From: Gp1-AA122 sp036378535
GTDB taxonomy: Bacteria; Acidobacteriota; Terriglobia; Terriglobales; Acidobacteriaceae
Direction of reading: 5' to 3'
DNA: 64,000 nucleotides
NCBI GenBank assembly: GCA_036378535.1
Contig: DASUWH010000075.1
Location: 1 to 64,000, forward strand
This document shows positions 8,574-17,432 of the stretch, one piece after another. The notes beneath the pieces were generated by a model. That model did not search any database and was not told the DNA's origin. It saw only the letters and a program-made list of their open reading frames with translations. The position numbers and the translations under genes were made by a program. Each line of letters begins with the position of its first letter. Position 1 is the stretch's first letter.

Positions 8574-9944
8574 GTGAACAACCAGGCGACATCTCAAAGT
8601 CCTTCGCTGAACAATGCGCAGTTGCGTTGCATTGCTTGCGGGCGCACCTGCGCGACCGCTGGGCAAACCTTCCGCTGTGTCGAGTGTGGTGATCTGCTCG
8701 AAGTCGCCTATCCTCGCCTCAATGCAAAGGACTCCCTGGTTTCGGCGTCCGAACTAAAGAGCTGCTGGCGCGAGCGCAAGCTTTCTTATAGTACGGCCGA
8801 CCAAAGCGGCGTATGGCGTTTTCGTGATCTTCTTCCCACTCTCCGCGATCTGAATTCCGTTGTCACGCTTCGGGAAGGCAACACTCCTGTTTATGAACTC
8901 CCTGGATGCGCCCGCGTAACCGGAGTGGATACGCTTCTGGCGAAGCATCAGGGCATGAATCCCACCGGCTCCTTCAAAGATACTGGCATGACGGTGGCGG
9001 CAACGTTCGCCAGGGAAGCTGGCTACCGCTGGGTGGCGTGCGCGTCGACCGGTAATACCTCCGCTTCGATGGCCGCTTACGCTGCCCGCGCCGGCATGCG
9101 TGCCCTGGTTCTGATTCCCGAAGGAAAAATTTCCTGGGGCAAGCTGTCGCAATCCCTGGATTACGGTGCGCTTACCTGCCAGCTGCGCACTGATTTCGAT
9201 GGCTGCATGCGCGTGTTGAACGAAGTTGTGCAGCGCATGCCGGTTTATTTGCTCAATTCTGTGAACCCCTACCGCATCGAAGGGCAAAAAACAGCGGCCA
9301 TCGAACTGCTGGAACAGCTGAATTGGGAAGTACCCGACCACGTGATTGTTCCAGGCGGAAATCTGGGCAATTCTTCGGCGATCGGCAAGGCGTTAATCGA
9401 ACTGAAGCAGCTGGGACTGCTTGGGCGTCTGCCGAAGCTCTCTATCATCCAGGCGGAAGGCGCGAACCCGCTGGTGCGCATGCTGCGCAGCCGGGGAAAA
9501 CAACTTGTCCCGGTGCAGGCGGAAACGATGGCCACCGCCATCCGTATAGGCAATCCGGCGTCATGGAAGAAGGCGTCGCGCGTCCTGGAAGCCACCGGGG
9601 GAACGGTCGAACAGGCCAGTGAACTGGAAATTGCCCAAGCTAAGGCGGAGATCGGTTTTGACGGCATCGGCTGCGAACCGGCGTCGGCGGTAACCCTGGC
9701 CGGTTTGAAAAAACTGGTCGGGCAGGGATTCGTAAAGCGCGGTGAAACTGTCGTGCTGATCTTAACGGGCCACCTGCTGAAGGATCCTGAGTTTACGTTG
9801 AAATTCCATCGTGGCGAGTTGTTCTCCGGCTCAGCACACGTAAAAGGGGCGTCGGCATTGCCGCAATATCAGCGCGCTCCCGTGGTGCTGGATGCGAGCG
9901 CCGACGCAGTGGTTGATGCCCTGCAGCAGGCAGAAAAGTCCTAA
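8574..9944 (+). CDS. thrC: Threonine synthase
   Basis: A 456-residue PLP enzyme that converts O-phospho-L-homoserine to L-threonine. It has an N-terminal zinc-ribbon-like segment (Cys19-x2-Cys22 and Cys35-x2-Cys38) seen in many bacterial threonine synthases. The PLP lysine is Lys135 in NPTGSFKDTGM, followed by ASTGNTSASMAAYAARAG and the phosphate-binding VPGGNLGNSSAIGKA. The start is GTG 8574. The homoserine kinase gene begins at the base after this stop codon, which supports the assignment because kinase and synthase are consecutive steps. Homoserine dehydrogenase is not in the window. Confidence 0.93.
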   Translation: MNNQATSQSPSLNNAQLRCIACGRTCATAGQTFRCVECGDLLEVAYPRLNAKDSLVSASELKSCWRERKLSYSTADQSGVWRFRDLLPTLRDLNSVVTLREGNTPVYELPGCARVTGVDTLLAKHQGMNPTGSFKDTGMTVAATFAREAGYRWVACASTGNTSASMAAYAARAGMRALVLIPEGKISWGKLSQSLDYGALTCQLRTDFDGCMRVLNEVVQRMPVYLLNSVNPYRIEGQKTAAIELLEQLNWEVPDHVIVPGGNLGNSSAIGKALIELKQLGLLGRLPKLSIIQAEGANPLVRMLRSRGKQLVPVQAETMATAIRIGNPASWKKASRVLEATGGTVEQASELEIAQAKAEIGFDGIGCEPASAVTLAGLKKLVGQGFVKRGETVVLILTGHLLKDPEFTLKFHRGELFSGSAHVKGASALPQYQRAPVVLDASADAVVDALQQAEKS

Positions 9945-10898
9945 ATGCGCGCCGCCAAGCGAGCCTCTAAAACTGCAGCCAGGACTTTTGAAATAACTTT
10001 GCCCGCCACCTCGGCAAATCTCGGTCCTGCTTTTGATGCGGCTGCACTGGCTTTCCGCCTCTATCTGAAGATCAGGGCTGAAGCGGCTGCGGAATTCTCC
10101 ATACGTGCGACCGGTCGCGATAGCGGGATTTGTGGCCGGCTCGAAAACCATCTCATTCTCGATACTTATCGTGACGTGTTGCATGCCGAACAAAAAGGAA
10201 TAATCCCACTCAAGGTTCGAATCGGTAATGAATTGCCAATTGGGAAAGGCTGCGGGTCTTCGGCGGCCGCCCGCCTGGCTGGTATTGCTCTCGCGGTTCA
10301 CTATGGAAACTTGCGCTGGGATGATGCTCGCATAGTCGGCGAGGCGTCGCGGCGTGAGCATCATCCCGATAACGCGGCTGCGTGTTGGATGGGCGGTATA
10401 GCGGTCGCGCGCATGCAGAGCAATGCTGAGGCGCAAATCATGAAGCTGACGCCGAAGGGAAAATGGCCGCTCCTGTTCGCGGTTCCGGAGCAATTGCTTT
10501 CCACTGAAAAAGCTCGAGGTGTGCTGCCGACGCAATACTCACGCCAGGATGCAGTCGCTAACATTCAGAACGCAATGTTATTGCTCGCTGCTTTTGTTCA
10601 GGGCCGCCACGAGATTTTGCGTACTGCACTCGAGGACCGCATGCATCAACCCTATCGCGCCCAGCTGTGTCCACTTTTGCCGGCACTCCAGGAGCTTGCC
10701 GGGATGCACGGGGTGTTGGGCACTGCTTTGAGCGGCGCGGGACCTTCTGTTCTGGTTTTCGTGGATCCCAAAGTTTCGGTGGACTCGGTGAAGCGCCGCG
10801 TGCGCCGGCATTTACGATCGTGTAATCTCGGCGCCGAGCTGATCGAAACCTCTATCGACGAGCGCGGAGCGCGCGAACGAACTGCCTGTAGACGATAG
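9945..10898 (+). CDS. thrB: Homoserine kinase
   Basis: A 317-residue GHMP-family kinase that phosphorylates L-homoserine with ATP, supplying the substrate of the adjacent threonine synthase. The family opening PATSANLGPAFD (20-31) and the ATP-binding loop ELPIGKGCGSSAAA (96-109) are clear, with the C-terminal LSGAGPSVLVF glycine loop. Its ATG is directly next to the thrC stop with no intergenic base. A 14-residue basic N-terminal extension precedes the usual start of the domain. GHMP paralogues can be confused, but the thrC neighbour makes ThrB the best call. Confidence 0.92.
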   Translation: MRAAKRASKTAARTFEITLPATSANLGPAFDAAALAFRLYLKIRAEAAAEFSIRATGRDSGICGRLENHLILDTYRDVLHAEQKGIIPLKVRIGNELPIGKGCGSSAAARLAGIALAVHYGNLRWDDARIVGEASRREHHPDNAAACWMGGIAVARMQSNAEAQIMKLTPKGKWPLLFAVPEQLLSTEKARGVLPTQYSRQDAVANIQNAMLLLAAFVQGRHEILRTALEDRMHQPYRAQLCPLLPALQELAGMHGVLGTALSGAGPSVLVFVDPKVSVDSVKRRVRRHLRSCNLGAELIETSIDERGARERTACRR

Positions 10899-10914
10899 GG
10901 CTCCTGGGTTCCGG

Positions 10915-11139
10915 CTAGGAAACTGACTGCACGCGCTCCGACCCGTGGTTGTGTGTTTGTGGATGCGCGGCGCACAAAATGTTGAGCAGGTGTTCTTGAA
11001 AGCTCACTCGCGTCTTGGCGAATCGATCCGGGTAAGAATGAATCGCCTCAAAGTACGCCTGCAGCTCTTCAGAAAGCTCAGACTTGGAAATATCGAAGGG
11101 CATTGCGGGATACGTCTTGCGAATGTGGCGAGTCGACAT
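10915..11139 (-). CDS. Small conserved-looking hypothetical protein (74 aa)
   Basis: A 74-residue reading frame starting with MSTRHIRKTYPAMPF. The ATG at 11139 has a good ribosome-binding site (AGAGGTAG, reading the minus strand) about four bases upstream, whereas the longer frame up to 11328 does not begin with anything protein-like. The product is hydrophilic with a predicted helix (ELSEELQAYFEAIHSY) and no signal peptide or known motif. It is convergent with thrB, 16 bases away. I do not recognise the family. Confidence 0.5.
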   Translation of the reverse strand: MSTRHIRKTYPAMPFDISKSELSEELQAYFEAIHSYPDRFAKTRVSFQEHLLNILCAAHPQTHNHGSERVQSVS

Positions 11140-11324
11140 ACTACCTCTACTTCGGATGATCGCCGAGAGAAGTATTAGAACCCTGGAGGAAGGAAGATCA
11201 TTGGGTCTTAATTTCCCTTGGCTGGTTGCAGTCAAAGTACCCGCCAGAAGGTGTGGGGTAAATAGCACTTTCGTGCCATATGCGTTTTGCAGGGTTCGGT
11301 TTGCGCATGCCAGCGCAACATCTC

Positions 11325-12455
11325 TCACGAGCAGGGCGGTGCCGGTGCAAAGAGCTTGTCGCCACGATAGGAATATCGGCCCTTGATGCCAATGGAAGGC
11401 GATTGGTGCGCAAACCAGGAGAAGAGCACGGCATCCTGGGGATGGTAGACGGTCCCGTCCAGCATCACCGCAAACGATAATTTACGGAAAGCCTGGATGG
11501 GATCGCCCACTTCCAGGATATTGGCGGTGCAGGCGGAGGTTCCCGGCTGCGCCCAGGACGGCACGACATTGCTCAGGAAAGGATCGCTATACCACTCGGC
11601 GATTTCGTGGCTAAGGGCGGTAACGTCTTCCAGCGGCGCATCGAAGATTTTCGGGTCGTTATAGCTGGCCCAGACGAACGTATGCAGCTGGGTGAAATCC
11701 GCTTGCGCCGATATCGATCCGCTGTGGAAACCCACAATGCAACACTTCCCGGGATTCCCTGCAAAAAGAAATGCATTGTTCGTCAGGAAGATGGTAAGGG
11801 CATGGGGATCGAGCTTCAGGCTGTCCACCAGTTGTTGCAGCTGTCGCGAGAACCAGTCTACGTCGATCAACCCCACCGCCGCGCCCGAATGTGAGCCCGT
11901 AAATTCCAACCCTTTGTCGGCGGGAACGACCAGGTACTGCGTGGCCATCACCGCGGGTTGACCCAGTAGCACGTGCCAGCTCGGACTCTTATCTTCGACG
12001 ATCTTAAAGAAAGAAGAGCGAAACATGGCGTCCGCGTATTGCGTGAATCCCGCCTGCGAATCGAACGACTGGAAAATCGGCGATGCGATGACACTTTGGA
12101 CTCGCGTCGAACCGTCGAGCCGGGTGCCATTCGAAAAGCTCAAGCTGATGGGGACGATGTTGGCAGGAACGGTGGTGGTCGCCGAACCCATTGCCGGGTC
12201 GCTGCCGACCATGGTGTAAGGGAAGGTACTGACTTTTCCTTTAATCGTGGACCGGAACGATCCTCGCCAGTACGGAACCGTGTTCAGGGTCCCCGGCGCA
12301 ACCTGTGCACGGCCCGTCGGGGCGCGGGAGCTTCCCAGGGGCTTAGTCGCATAGAGCGGTTTCCCGATACCGTCACCTGAGGCGGCCTGTCCCATAGCCG
12401 CAAGAGCGGCTGTAGACAGGATTGTCCAAACTGCCAGATGTCGGTAGATGCTCAT
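11325..12455 (-). CDS. Secreted protein with HEIAEW motif, function unknown
   Basis: A 376-residue exported protein with a signal peptide at 1-22 (ending AAMGQA). The mature part is mixed alpha/beta with a segment ALSHEIAEWYSDPF, which resembles the active-site helix of zinc metallopeptidases but has Glu where HExxH has its second His. A downstream conserved-looking stretch, TACTANILEVGDP, could hold further ligands. Two adjacent cysteines (GKCCIVGF) and a C-terminal PPCS may form disulphides. It may be a divergent metallopeptidase or a non-enzymatic relative; the sequence alone does not decide. It is transcribed alone on the minus strand. Confidence 0.6.
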   Translation of the reverse strand: MSIYRHLAVWTILSTAALAAMGQAASGDGIGKPLYATKPLGSSRAPTGRAQVAPGTLNTVPYWRGSFRSTIKGKVSTFPYTMVGSDPAMGSATTTVPANIVPISLSFSNGTRLDGSTRVQSVIASPIFQSFDSQAGFTQYADAMFRSSFFKIVEDKSPSWHVLLGQPAVMATQYLVVPADKGLEFTGSHSGAAVGLIDVDWFSRQLQQLVDSLKLDPHALTIFLTNNAFLFAGNPGKCCIVGFHSGSISAQADFTQLHTFVWASYNDPKIFDAPLEDVTALSHEIAEWYSDPFLSNVVPSWAQPGTSACTANILEVGDPIQAFRKLSFAVMLDGTVYHPQDAVLFSWFAHQSPSIGIKGRYSYRGDKLFAPAPPCS

Positions 12456-12587
12456 CGAAGAACGTACTCTTGTAGCTGAACCTGAGATGAAGATCGCCGT
12501 CCAGACGTCCTCATGGTCGCATAATTTGATGGCATTTCCTAGGGGAACGGATGGGCCGGACTCGGGTTCCGGCCCAAAGTGGGGTCT

Positions 12588-13160
12588 TTAGCGGCGACTG
12601 GCGGGAGGAATAATGCCGTTCATGCGGAGGTATTCCACCATTTGGCCGTAGTGGTCCATAACGTGGCTAACGCATAACGCTGACATTCCCAATCGGGTCG
12701 CGCTGCCTTCGCCGAATGGGTTTTTGATGGCTCCGACTTCATTGCTCGCGTTTACGGTCGCCACCGCCTTGTGCAGGTAGCTGAACGACTCTTTCGCGAA
12801 CTTCACGATCTCGTCCTTGGTTTTGATGGAATCGGGGCCATTTTCGCCGCCCAGTTCCACTGGCGGCTTTTCTCCGAGAACAGCGCTGCCAATCATGTAA
12901 TTTACGGCGGCTACATGCTTGACTTGCTGCCCGAAGGTGCGCACGCCCTTGAATTCTCCGTTCGTGGGCGCAAAACCGTACTTATCTTCCGGCATCGCTT
13001 CGGCTGCGGAAACGAATTCCTGCTCCGCAGACGTCACCATGCGATCCAGGATCTGGCTCACAGTTTTCGGAGGTTCGGGTTTGGAGGTTTGGGCGTTTAA
13101 AGAACACATCGCACACAGCAGAAACAGAACAGGCACACACTTCCCCTTCACATTATTCAT
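12588..13160 (-). CDS. Exported DinB-like four-helix protein
   Basis: A 190-residue protein with a signal peptide (MNNVKGKCVPVLFLLCAM..., cleavage near LNAQ) and a DinB/YfiT-type helical bundle. The metal-binding histidines are visible as QVKHVAAVNY in helix 2 and CVSHVMDHYGQMVEYLRMNG near the C-terminus. DinB-fold proteins are often thiol-dependent metalloenzymes, but most have no proven reaction; export is an acidobacterial variation. ATG 13160 is supported by AAGGAG eight bases upstream; the longer frame to 13286 only adds non-conserved sequence. A gap of 217 bases separates it from the divergent SYLF gene. Confidence 0.75.
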   Translation of the reverse strand: MNNVKGKCVPVLFLLCAMCSLNAQTSKPEPPKTVSQILDRMVTSAEQEFVSAAEAMPEDKYGFAPTNGEFKGVRTFGQQVKHVAAVNYMIGSAVLGEKPPVELGGENGPDSIKTKDEIVKFAKESFSYLHKAVATVNASNEVGAIKNPFGEGSATRLGMSALCVSHVMDHYGQMVEYLRMNGIIPPASRR

Positions 13161-13377
13161 GCAGCAGCTCCTTTCGCGGGGGGCACCAGTGTACCGGATT
13201 GCGACGCCGCCGTCGCGGATAAGGTGCACACTGCGCTCCTTGTGAAGTCTCTGTTCCGGCAAAGTCCGGCATGTCATTGCAAACACTAGGTTTGTTCGGT
13301 CGGGGCACCTTCCGCCAGCAACAAACGTGGCACGGTTGCTGTCATCTAAGCTTCCGTTCTAAGGGAGGGAACAATCA

Positions 13378-14082
13378 ATGAAAGCAGCGGCTATTGCTTT
13401 TCTACTGTTGGCTATGGGCGTGTTCGTCTACGCGCAGGATGCAGACGATCAGAGCGCCAAGAGCAAGGGCGGCGCTTCTGAACTACAGGCGGCGACGCAG
13501 ACGGTCGAACACATGAGCGCGGCGGCGGGCGATAAAGGCATTCCGGACCAGGTGTTGCAAGGCGCCAAGTGTGTTGCCGTTATCCCCAAACTGGTGAAAG
13601 GCGCATTCGTAGTGGGCGGCGAGCATGGCACCGGAGTTGCGACCTGCAAGAACAACGGCACCTGGAGCGCACCCGCGCCGTTCTCGCTTTCCGGGATTAG
13701 TTGGGGACCGCAAATCGGTGGCAAATCCACGGACCTGCTGATGTTCATCATGAACGATCAGGGCATGACTGACCTGCTTCGCGGCCACATCAAGGTGGGT
13801 GCGGACGTGTCGGCGGCAGCGGGGCCGGTCGGGCGCTCAGGATCGGCAGATGCGGGCTACAAAGCCGGCATCCTGACCTATTCCAGCAGCAAAGGCGCTT
13901 TTATCGGGGCATCGCTGAACGGCGCCGAAATCCAGCAAGATCACCGCGCTACCACCGACTGGTATGGAAACGATGTCCCCTTCAAGGACATCCTCACCGG
14001 CGGAGTGAAAATCCCGAACGAGCAGGCACGCGCGTTCGTCGAGGCAGTGCAGAATGCAAAACAATCTGCGCAAGTGCGCTAG
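13378..14082 (+). CDS. Exported SYLF/YSC84-domain lipid-binding protein
   Basis: A 234-residue protein with a signal peptide (1-19, ending VFVYAQ) followed by a SYLF (Ysc84 actin-binding-like) domain. The typical features are the GAKCVAVIPKLVKGAFVVGGEHG strand-turn, GPQIGGKSTDLLMFIMND, and AGPVGRSGSADAG...ILTYSSSKGAFIGASLNG. Bacterial members are thought to bind phosphoinositide-like or other lipids in the envelope. The start has GGGAGGG eight bases upstream. It ends just before a clear intrinsic terminator, so it appears to be monocistronic. Confidence 0.85.
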   Translation: MKAAAIAFLLLAMGVFVYAQDADDQSAKSKGGASELQAATQTVEHMSAAAGDKGIPDQVLQGAKCVAVIPKLVKGAFVVGGEHGTGVATCKNNGTWSAPAPFSLSGISWGPQIGGKSTDLLMFIMNDQGMTDLLRGHIKVGADVSAAAGPVGRSGSADAGYKAGILTYSSSKGAFIGASLNGAEIQQDHRATTDWYGNDVPFKDILTGGVKIPNEQARAFVEAVQNAKQSAQVR

Positions 14083-14104
14083 CGCCAACCAGTCTTAGAG
14101 AACA

Positions 14105-14132
14105 GGGCACCGGGGAAACTGGTGCCCTTTTT
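14105..14132 (+). terminator. Intrinsic terminator after the SYLF gene
   Basis: A 7-bp GC-rich stem (gggcacc at 14105-14111, ggtgccc at 14121-14127) with a 9-base loop is followed by five T residues. It lies 22 bases after the stop codon of the SYLF gene. Confidence 0.85.
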
Positions 14133-14233
14133 GTTCCAGATTCAGAAACTTGCCGGTGGATTGTGTGAGAAACCTCGGAGCAGTGATATATTTCGGACTC
14201 ACCTCCCCCGCGCAACCGAGGAGCGCTTTGATT

Positions 14234-14623
14234 ATGCCAAAGCGGATCTTATCGACCAGCCGCAATGCCACCGTGCTTCGCACCAGAAATCTGGTGCTTC
14301 AGTCCGCGGGCTACGACGTGACTACCACGCGGGACCCAAAGGAGTTCACAAATTTTATCGAGAAGGAATCGTTCGATGCCGTCGTAATGGGCGATTCCAT
14401 CGACCTGGCAGAACGTGTTGAGTTGGCCAGCAAAATTGCTGCATCAAAACCCAGTCTCCCGCTCGTCATTTTCTTCAAGACACAAGCGGAAGCCCAGCAA
14501 CTGCTACCCTACGCGCACACCTTAATCGGTTCGCTGGACGGGCCGGAACGGTTGATCGCAGCGGTAGAGGGTGCGGTCCAACAGAATAAACATAACAAAC
14601 CCGGACGCCGGCCCCATGCTTGA
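14234..14623 (+). CDS. Degenerate response-regulator receiver protein
   Basis: A 129-residue protein whose secondary-structure pattern follows a CheY-like receiver: PKRILSTSRN (strand 1), LRTRNLVLQSAGYDVTTT, FDAVVMGDS (strand 3), LPLVIFFK (strand 4) and a final helix around PERLIAAVEGAV. The two acidic residues after strand 1 are replaced by Ser/Thr/Arg, and the phospho-acceptor Asp at the end of strand 3 is Gly53, with Asp54 next to it. Lys82 may correspond to the conserved Lys. Conventional phosphotransfer is therefore unlikely. The ATG at 14234 has GAGGAG ten bases upstream. No partner kinase is adjacent. Confidence 0.6.
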   Translation: MPKRILSTSRNATVLRTRNLVLQSAGYDVTTTRDPKEFTNFIEKESFDAVVMGDSIDLAERVELASKIAASKPSLPLVIFFKTQAEAQQLLPYAHTLIGSLDGPERLIAAVEGAVQQNKHNKPGRRPHA

Positions 14624-14754
14624 TTCGTCGCATGGCGGCAGTTCGCCGCTTCGGTTGCTCCCGGCTACATTCTCTACCCGCGTCTGCGGGCCTAAACAGG
14701 TTTATCAACCTCCTGGCCACCACGAAATCAGGCCTTTTCACGGCACTTTGTCCA

Positions 14755-14783
14755 TTGACCTGAGCTCCTTTCCGTCCTAACAT
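14755..14783 (+). promoter_or_regulatory. Sigma-70-type promoter, TTGACC-17-TAACAT
   Basis: The -35 is TTGACC at 14755-14760, followed by a 17-base spacer and -10 TAACAT at 14778-14783. The same hexamers, spacing and following ATTACGCC occur at 17404-17432 before the kinase gene. The expected transcription start is near 14790, giving an 80-base leader to ATG 14870. Confidence 0.6.
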
Positions 14784-14869
14784 TACGCCCAACACTGCAG
14801 ACGTTATCCCCTATGAGTGTCAAGCACACTTGGTCTTCAGTTTCCCTTTTGCCTTCCGAGGAGGAAGTA

Positions 14870-15565
14870 ATGAGTAAGCCGTCGGCTAGCCACATGAGAT
14901 CGACATTGGTATTTCTTCTTGGACTGCTGGTGTTTTTCCAGGTAGCCGCTGGCCAGGACAGCACCGCTTTATTGAAGATGCAGAATTCCCACGCGTATCT
15001 CAACATTGAGGAGCATCGACAGGGAAAGGGAAATAATGTAAGCGAGATCAGCTTCGGCGATCCGCACGACGTGTGGCAATATCCGAATTCGGTCGCCTGT
15101 CTGGTGGTATATAGCGATGGCAAGTTCGCGCTCGAGAGAAGGGAAGAACAGACGGTGGGCAGGCCGAAAGTGAAGTCGACGGAGGGCACTCTATCTGCTG
15201 ATGACTTACAACAATTGAAAGGGATACTGGACAACGAAGATCTGAAGAAGGTTACCACGCCCAAAATGCCGGACCTTCCTGCCGATGCTCAGGCTCTGCG
15301 AGAAATCGAAAGCCTGGATATTCAAATCAATCACTCCGGCTCGCTGCAGCGCATTACGACGGTCAAAGAGCGAATCAAGACGGGCGCGCTAGTGTCGGCA
15401 ACCTCCGGGCCATCCAGCGGCCTGGATACTTTTTTGGATAACGGACAGCCTTACAAGAAAACTCTTAACCCGCTTATGAAGTGGTTCGAAGGACTGCAGA
15501 AGAAGAACAAATCCAATCTCAAGGAAGCCAAGCCGCAATATTGCGCGCCGATCAATGTCGGCTGA
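14870..15565 (+). CDS. Secreted protein of unknown function, first of a tandem related pair
   Basis: A 231-residue exported protein with a signal peptide covering about 1-28 (HMRSTLVFLLGLLVFFQVAAG). I do not recognise the family. It shares a pattern with the next protein: a strand with Cys (SVACLVVYSDGKFALERREE), a helix (LSADDLQQLKGILDNEDLKK), a strand ending in ITTVKE and a C-terminal helix LNPLMKWFEGLQKK. The chosen ATG has GAGGAGGAAG directly upstream; the ATG at 14813 is nearer the promoter but adds no signal-like sequence. Seven bases after its stop the next reading frame opens, and the likely start of that gene is 21 bases on, so the two are probably co-transcribed. Confidence 0.7.
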   Translation: MSKPSASHMRSTLVFLLGLLVFFQVAAGQDSTALLKMQNSHAYLNIEEHRQGKGNNVSEISFGDPHDVWQYPNSVACLVVYSDGKFALERREEQTVGRPKVKSTEGTLSADDLQQLKGILDNEDLKKVTTPKMPDLPADAQALREIESLDIQINHSGSLQRITTVKERIKTGALVSATSGPSSGLDTFLDNGQPYKKTLNPLMKWFEGLQKKNKSNLKEAKPQYCAPINVG

Positions 15566-15586
15566 ACATAGGTGCGAGGTGAGCAG

Positions 15587-16135
15587 ATGAAACATGCGAT
15601 AACTATTCTTTGCTTCTCGCTGGGAATTGGATTGGCGGCCAGTGTGGCCTCGAGTTCGAACGTTGGTGGCGACGCCTTACGGCTCTTGTTGTCCGAAGTC
15701 CAACCCGGAACCATGTCCTCGGAACAATACTGCCTGCTCGTGTTTCAGGATCAGCGTTTCCACGCCGAGAAAGCGGTCCGCAAAATGGGAAAGGATAAAG
15801 ACCGCCAGGCTTATGAAGGCAAGCTATCCGACGCCGAGTGGGCCGCGTTAGGCGAGATTCTGGACAGCAAGAATTTTCGAGAACTGTACGTAGCCCAGAC
15901 GGTGCCTCCGCTGGTTATTCAGGATACACACGAATACAGCATCAGCGTGGCCCGCGGCAACAAGTTTCAGAATCTGGAGTTTCTCGACAACAAGAGCCGC
16001 AAGCCCTATGACGCAGAACTGAAGCCTTTGTTGCAATGGTGGAAATCGGTGCGGCGCGGGCGCATGGCTCAGGAAAATGTTCCGCCTGACGACCGCTGCT
16101 CTCTCGATAGTACGCACGCGGTCTTTACCAATTAA
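15587..16135 (+). CDS. Secreted protein of unknown function, second of the tandem pair
   Basis: A 182-residue exported protein (signal peptide to about SVASS). Its architecture parallels the upstream neighbour: QYCLLVFQDQRFHAEKAVRK aligns with the Cys-containing strand, LSDAEWAALGEILDSKNFRE with the helix, and LKPLLQWWKSVRRG with the C-terminal helix. The two are probably old duplicates with low identity. ATG 15587 is preferred over GTG 15572 because GAGGTGAG lies upstream and the signal peptide starts there. No catalytic motif is visible. The 199 bases downstream hold no gene I can support. Confidence 0.7.
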   Translation: MKHAITILCFSLGIGLAASVASSSNVGGDALRLLLSEVQPGTMSSEQYCLLVFQDQRFHAEKAVRKMGKDKDRQAYEGKLSDAEWAALGEILDSKNFRELYVAQTVPPLVIQDTHEYSISVARGNKFQNLEFLDNKSRKPYDAELKPLLQWWKSVRRGRMAQENVPPDDRCSLDSTHAVFTN

Positions 16136-16334
16136 ATCTGGCGTAAAAGTTCAAGTAAATCCAAAAACGAAAAGCTGCGCTGAATCGAGAAGGCCCACCC
16201 AACGAGCGGCACGATTCATACTGTGGTGCGCTCTGGCGGTCCCTGGTCGGCTCTCAGCGCTGGATGTTATCGTTCTGTGCCTAGACTCCACAATGGGCAA
16301 GCCACACGCACCCTCTCCTCCTCTGCTGCAGGCT

Positions 16335-17180
16335 TTAGAACAAAGCGGTTGGCCTTCTGGTCCAGTTCTTTCCTTGATCCCTGGAAATTGCCTCCATATC
16401 GTTTACGTAGGCGCCGGCCTGGGTGACCATGTGATGCAGGTCGTTACCGATACTGATGAAGGTAAATCCCTTTTCCAGGAATTCTCCTACCCGAGCTGTG
16501 CCGAACAAGAAAAGGCCGAGAATGACGTTATTCTTATGCGCATTGTCGACTAACTTCTGAGTAGCGGCGCCTAGCTCCGGCGAAGTGTACATATGCGGGA
16601 ATTCGTACTTTTCATAAAGCCCCATTGACATGCATAGATCGTTTTGTCCCAGAAACAGGATATCGACGCCGGGCACAGCCGCAATCTCTTCCATGTGCTT
16701 GATGCAGGAAGCAGTCTCGACTTGCAGAGCGACAATCGTATTCTGGTTGGCGTTGCCGGCATAACCCAGCAAGCCGGCTTTATTCATGCTGCGCTGCGGA
16801 AAGTAAACGGAACGCGTTCCGGTACGCGGATATTTCGCGCAGCTCACTGCCTCACGGGCTTCGTCGGCGGTATTGATGTAAGGAATCAGAACTCCGTCGG
16901 CGCCGAGATCGAGTGCCTGCTGGATTCCTGGCCGGTCGTTATATCCTCCGACGCGCACCATGGACTTGGCCCCGCCATTGGCAATGGCACACAGCATGGC
17001 TGAGAGTTTCTCGTAGTGCATGGGGCCGTGTTGCGTGTCCACCAGCAGCCAATCGTAGCCGCTATGGGCCAACTGTTCGGCGATGGTGGGGCTATGGGCA
17101 TTCAGGAAAAGCCCGAATTTAGGTTTGCCTTCACGAAGCTGCTTCTTGAACTCAGTGCCATTGAGGCTGGCGTCAGTCAT
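16335..17180 (-). CDS. HpcH/HpaI aldolase (2-keto-3-deoxy acid aldolase) family protein
   Basis: A 281-residue class II (metal-dependent) aldolase of the HpcH/HpaI/citrate-lyase-beta family, expected to cleave a 2-keto-3-deoxy acid to pyruvate and an aldehyde. Visible motifs are WLLVDTQHGPMHYE (catalytic His51 region), MVRVGGYNDRPGIQQALDLGADGVLIPYI, the metal-binding Glu of VALQVETASCI and Asp of ILFLGQNDL. Length and order match the family. It stands alone, divergent from the kinase gene. The natural substrate cannot be told. Confidence 0.85.
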   Translation of the reverse strand: MTDASLNGTEFKKQLREGKPKFGLFLNAHSPTIAEQLAHSGYDWLLVDTQHGPMHYEKLSAMLCAIANGGAKSMVRVGGYNDRPGIQQALDLGADGVLIPYINTADEAREAVSCAKYPRTGTRSVYFPQRSMNKAGLLGYAGNANQNTIVALQVETASCIKHMEEIAAVPGVDILFLGQNDLCMSMGLYEKYEFPHMYTSPELGAATQKLVDNAHKNNVILGLFLFGTARVGEFLEKGFTFISIGNDLHHMVTQAGAYVNDMEAISRDQGKNWTRRPTALF

Positions 17181-17403
17181 GGTCGTTCCTCCCGGCTCGA
17201 TGAAAAGTCATTAGTGTAAACGAGGATCTCGAGAATCCGAACTGACCAGCGGTCGGTTTTAAAAAAATGATTCGGGAAGTCAAAGCTGGGATAGAATCGC
17301 CCGCCGACCCAGGACGACCAGCTATGGACAGTGACGGAACACAGTGCCCATCCCCTGTGGGTTCAGCAAGAATTAAGTAATCAGGACGGAAGTAATCGCC
17401 CCG

Positions 17404-17432
17404 TTGACCTAAGCCTGCTACCAGCCTAACAT
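17404..17432 (+). promoter_or_regulatory. Sigma-70-type promoter, TTGACC-17-TAACAT
   Basis: The -35 TTGACC is at 17404-17409, with a 17-base spacer and -10 TAACAT at 17427-17432, followed by ATTACGCC. It matches the promoter at 14755-14783 in both hexamers, spacing and the bases just downstream. The kinase start at 17460 would follow a leader of about 20 bases. Confidence 0.6.

Noticed and set aside
16077..16553. 158-codon plus-strand frame
   Set aside because: Half of it is antisense to the HpcH-type aldolase and the rest lacks protein-like features.
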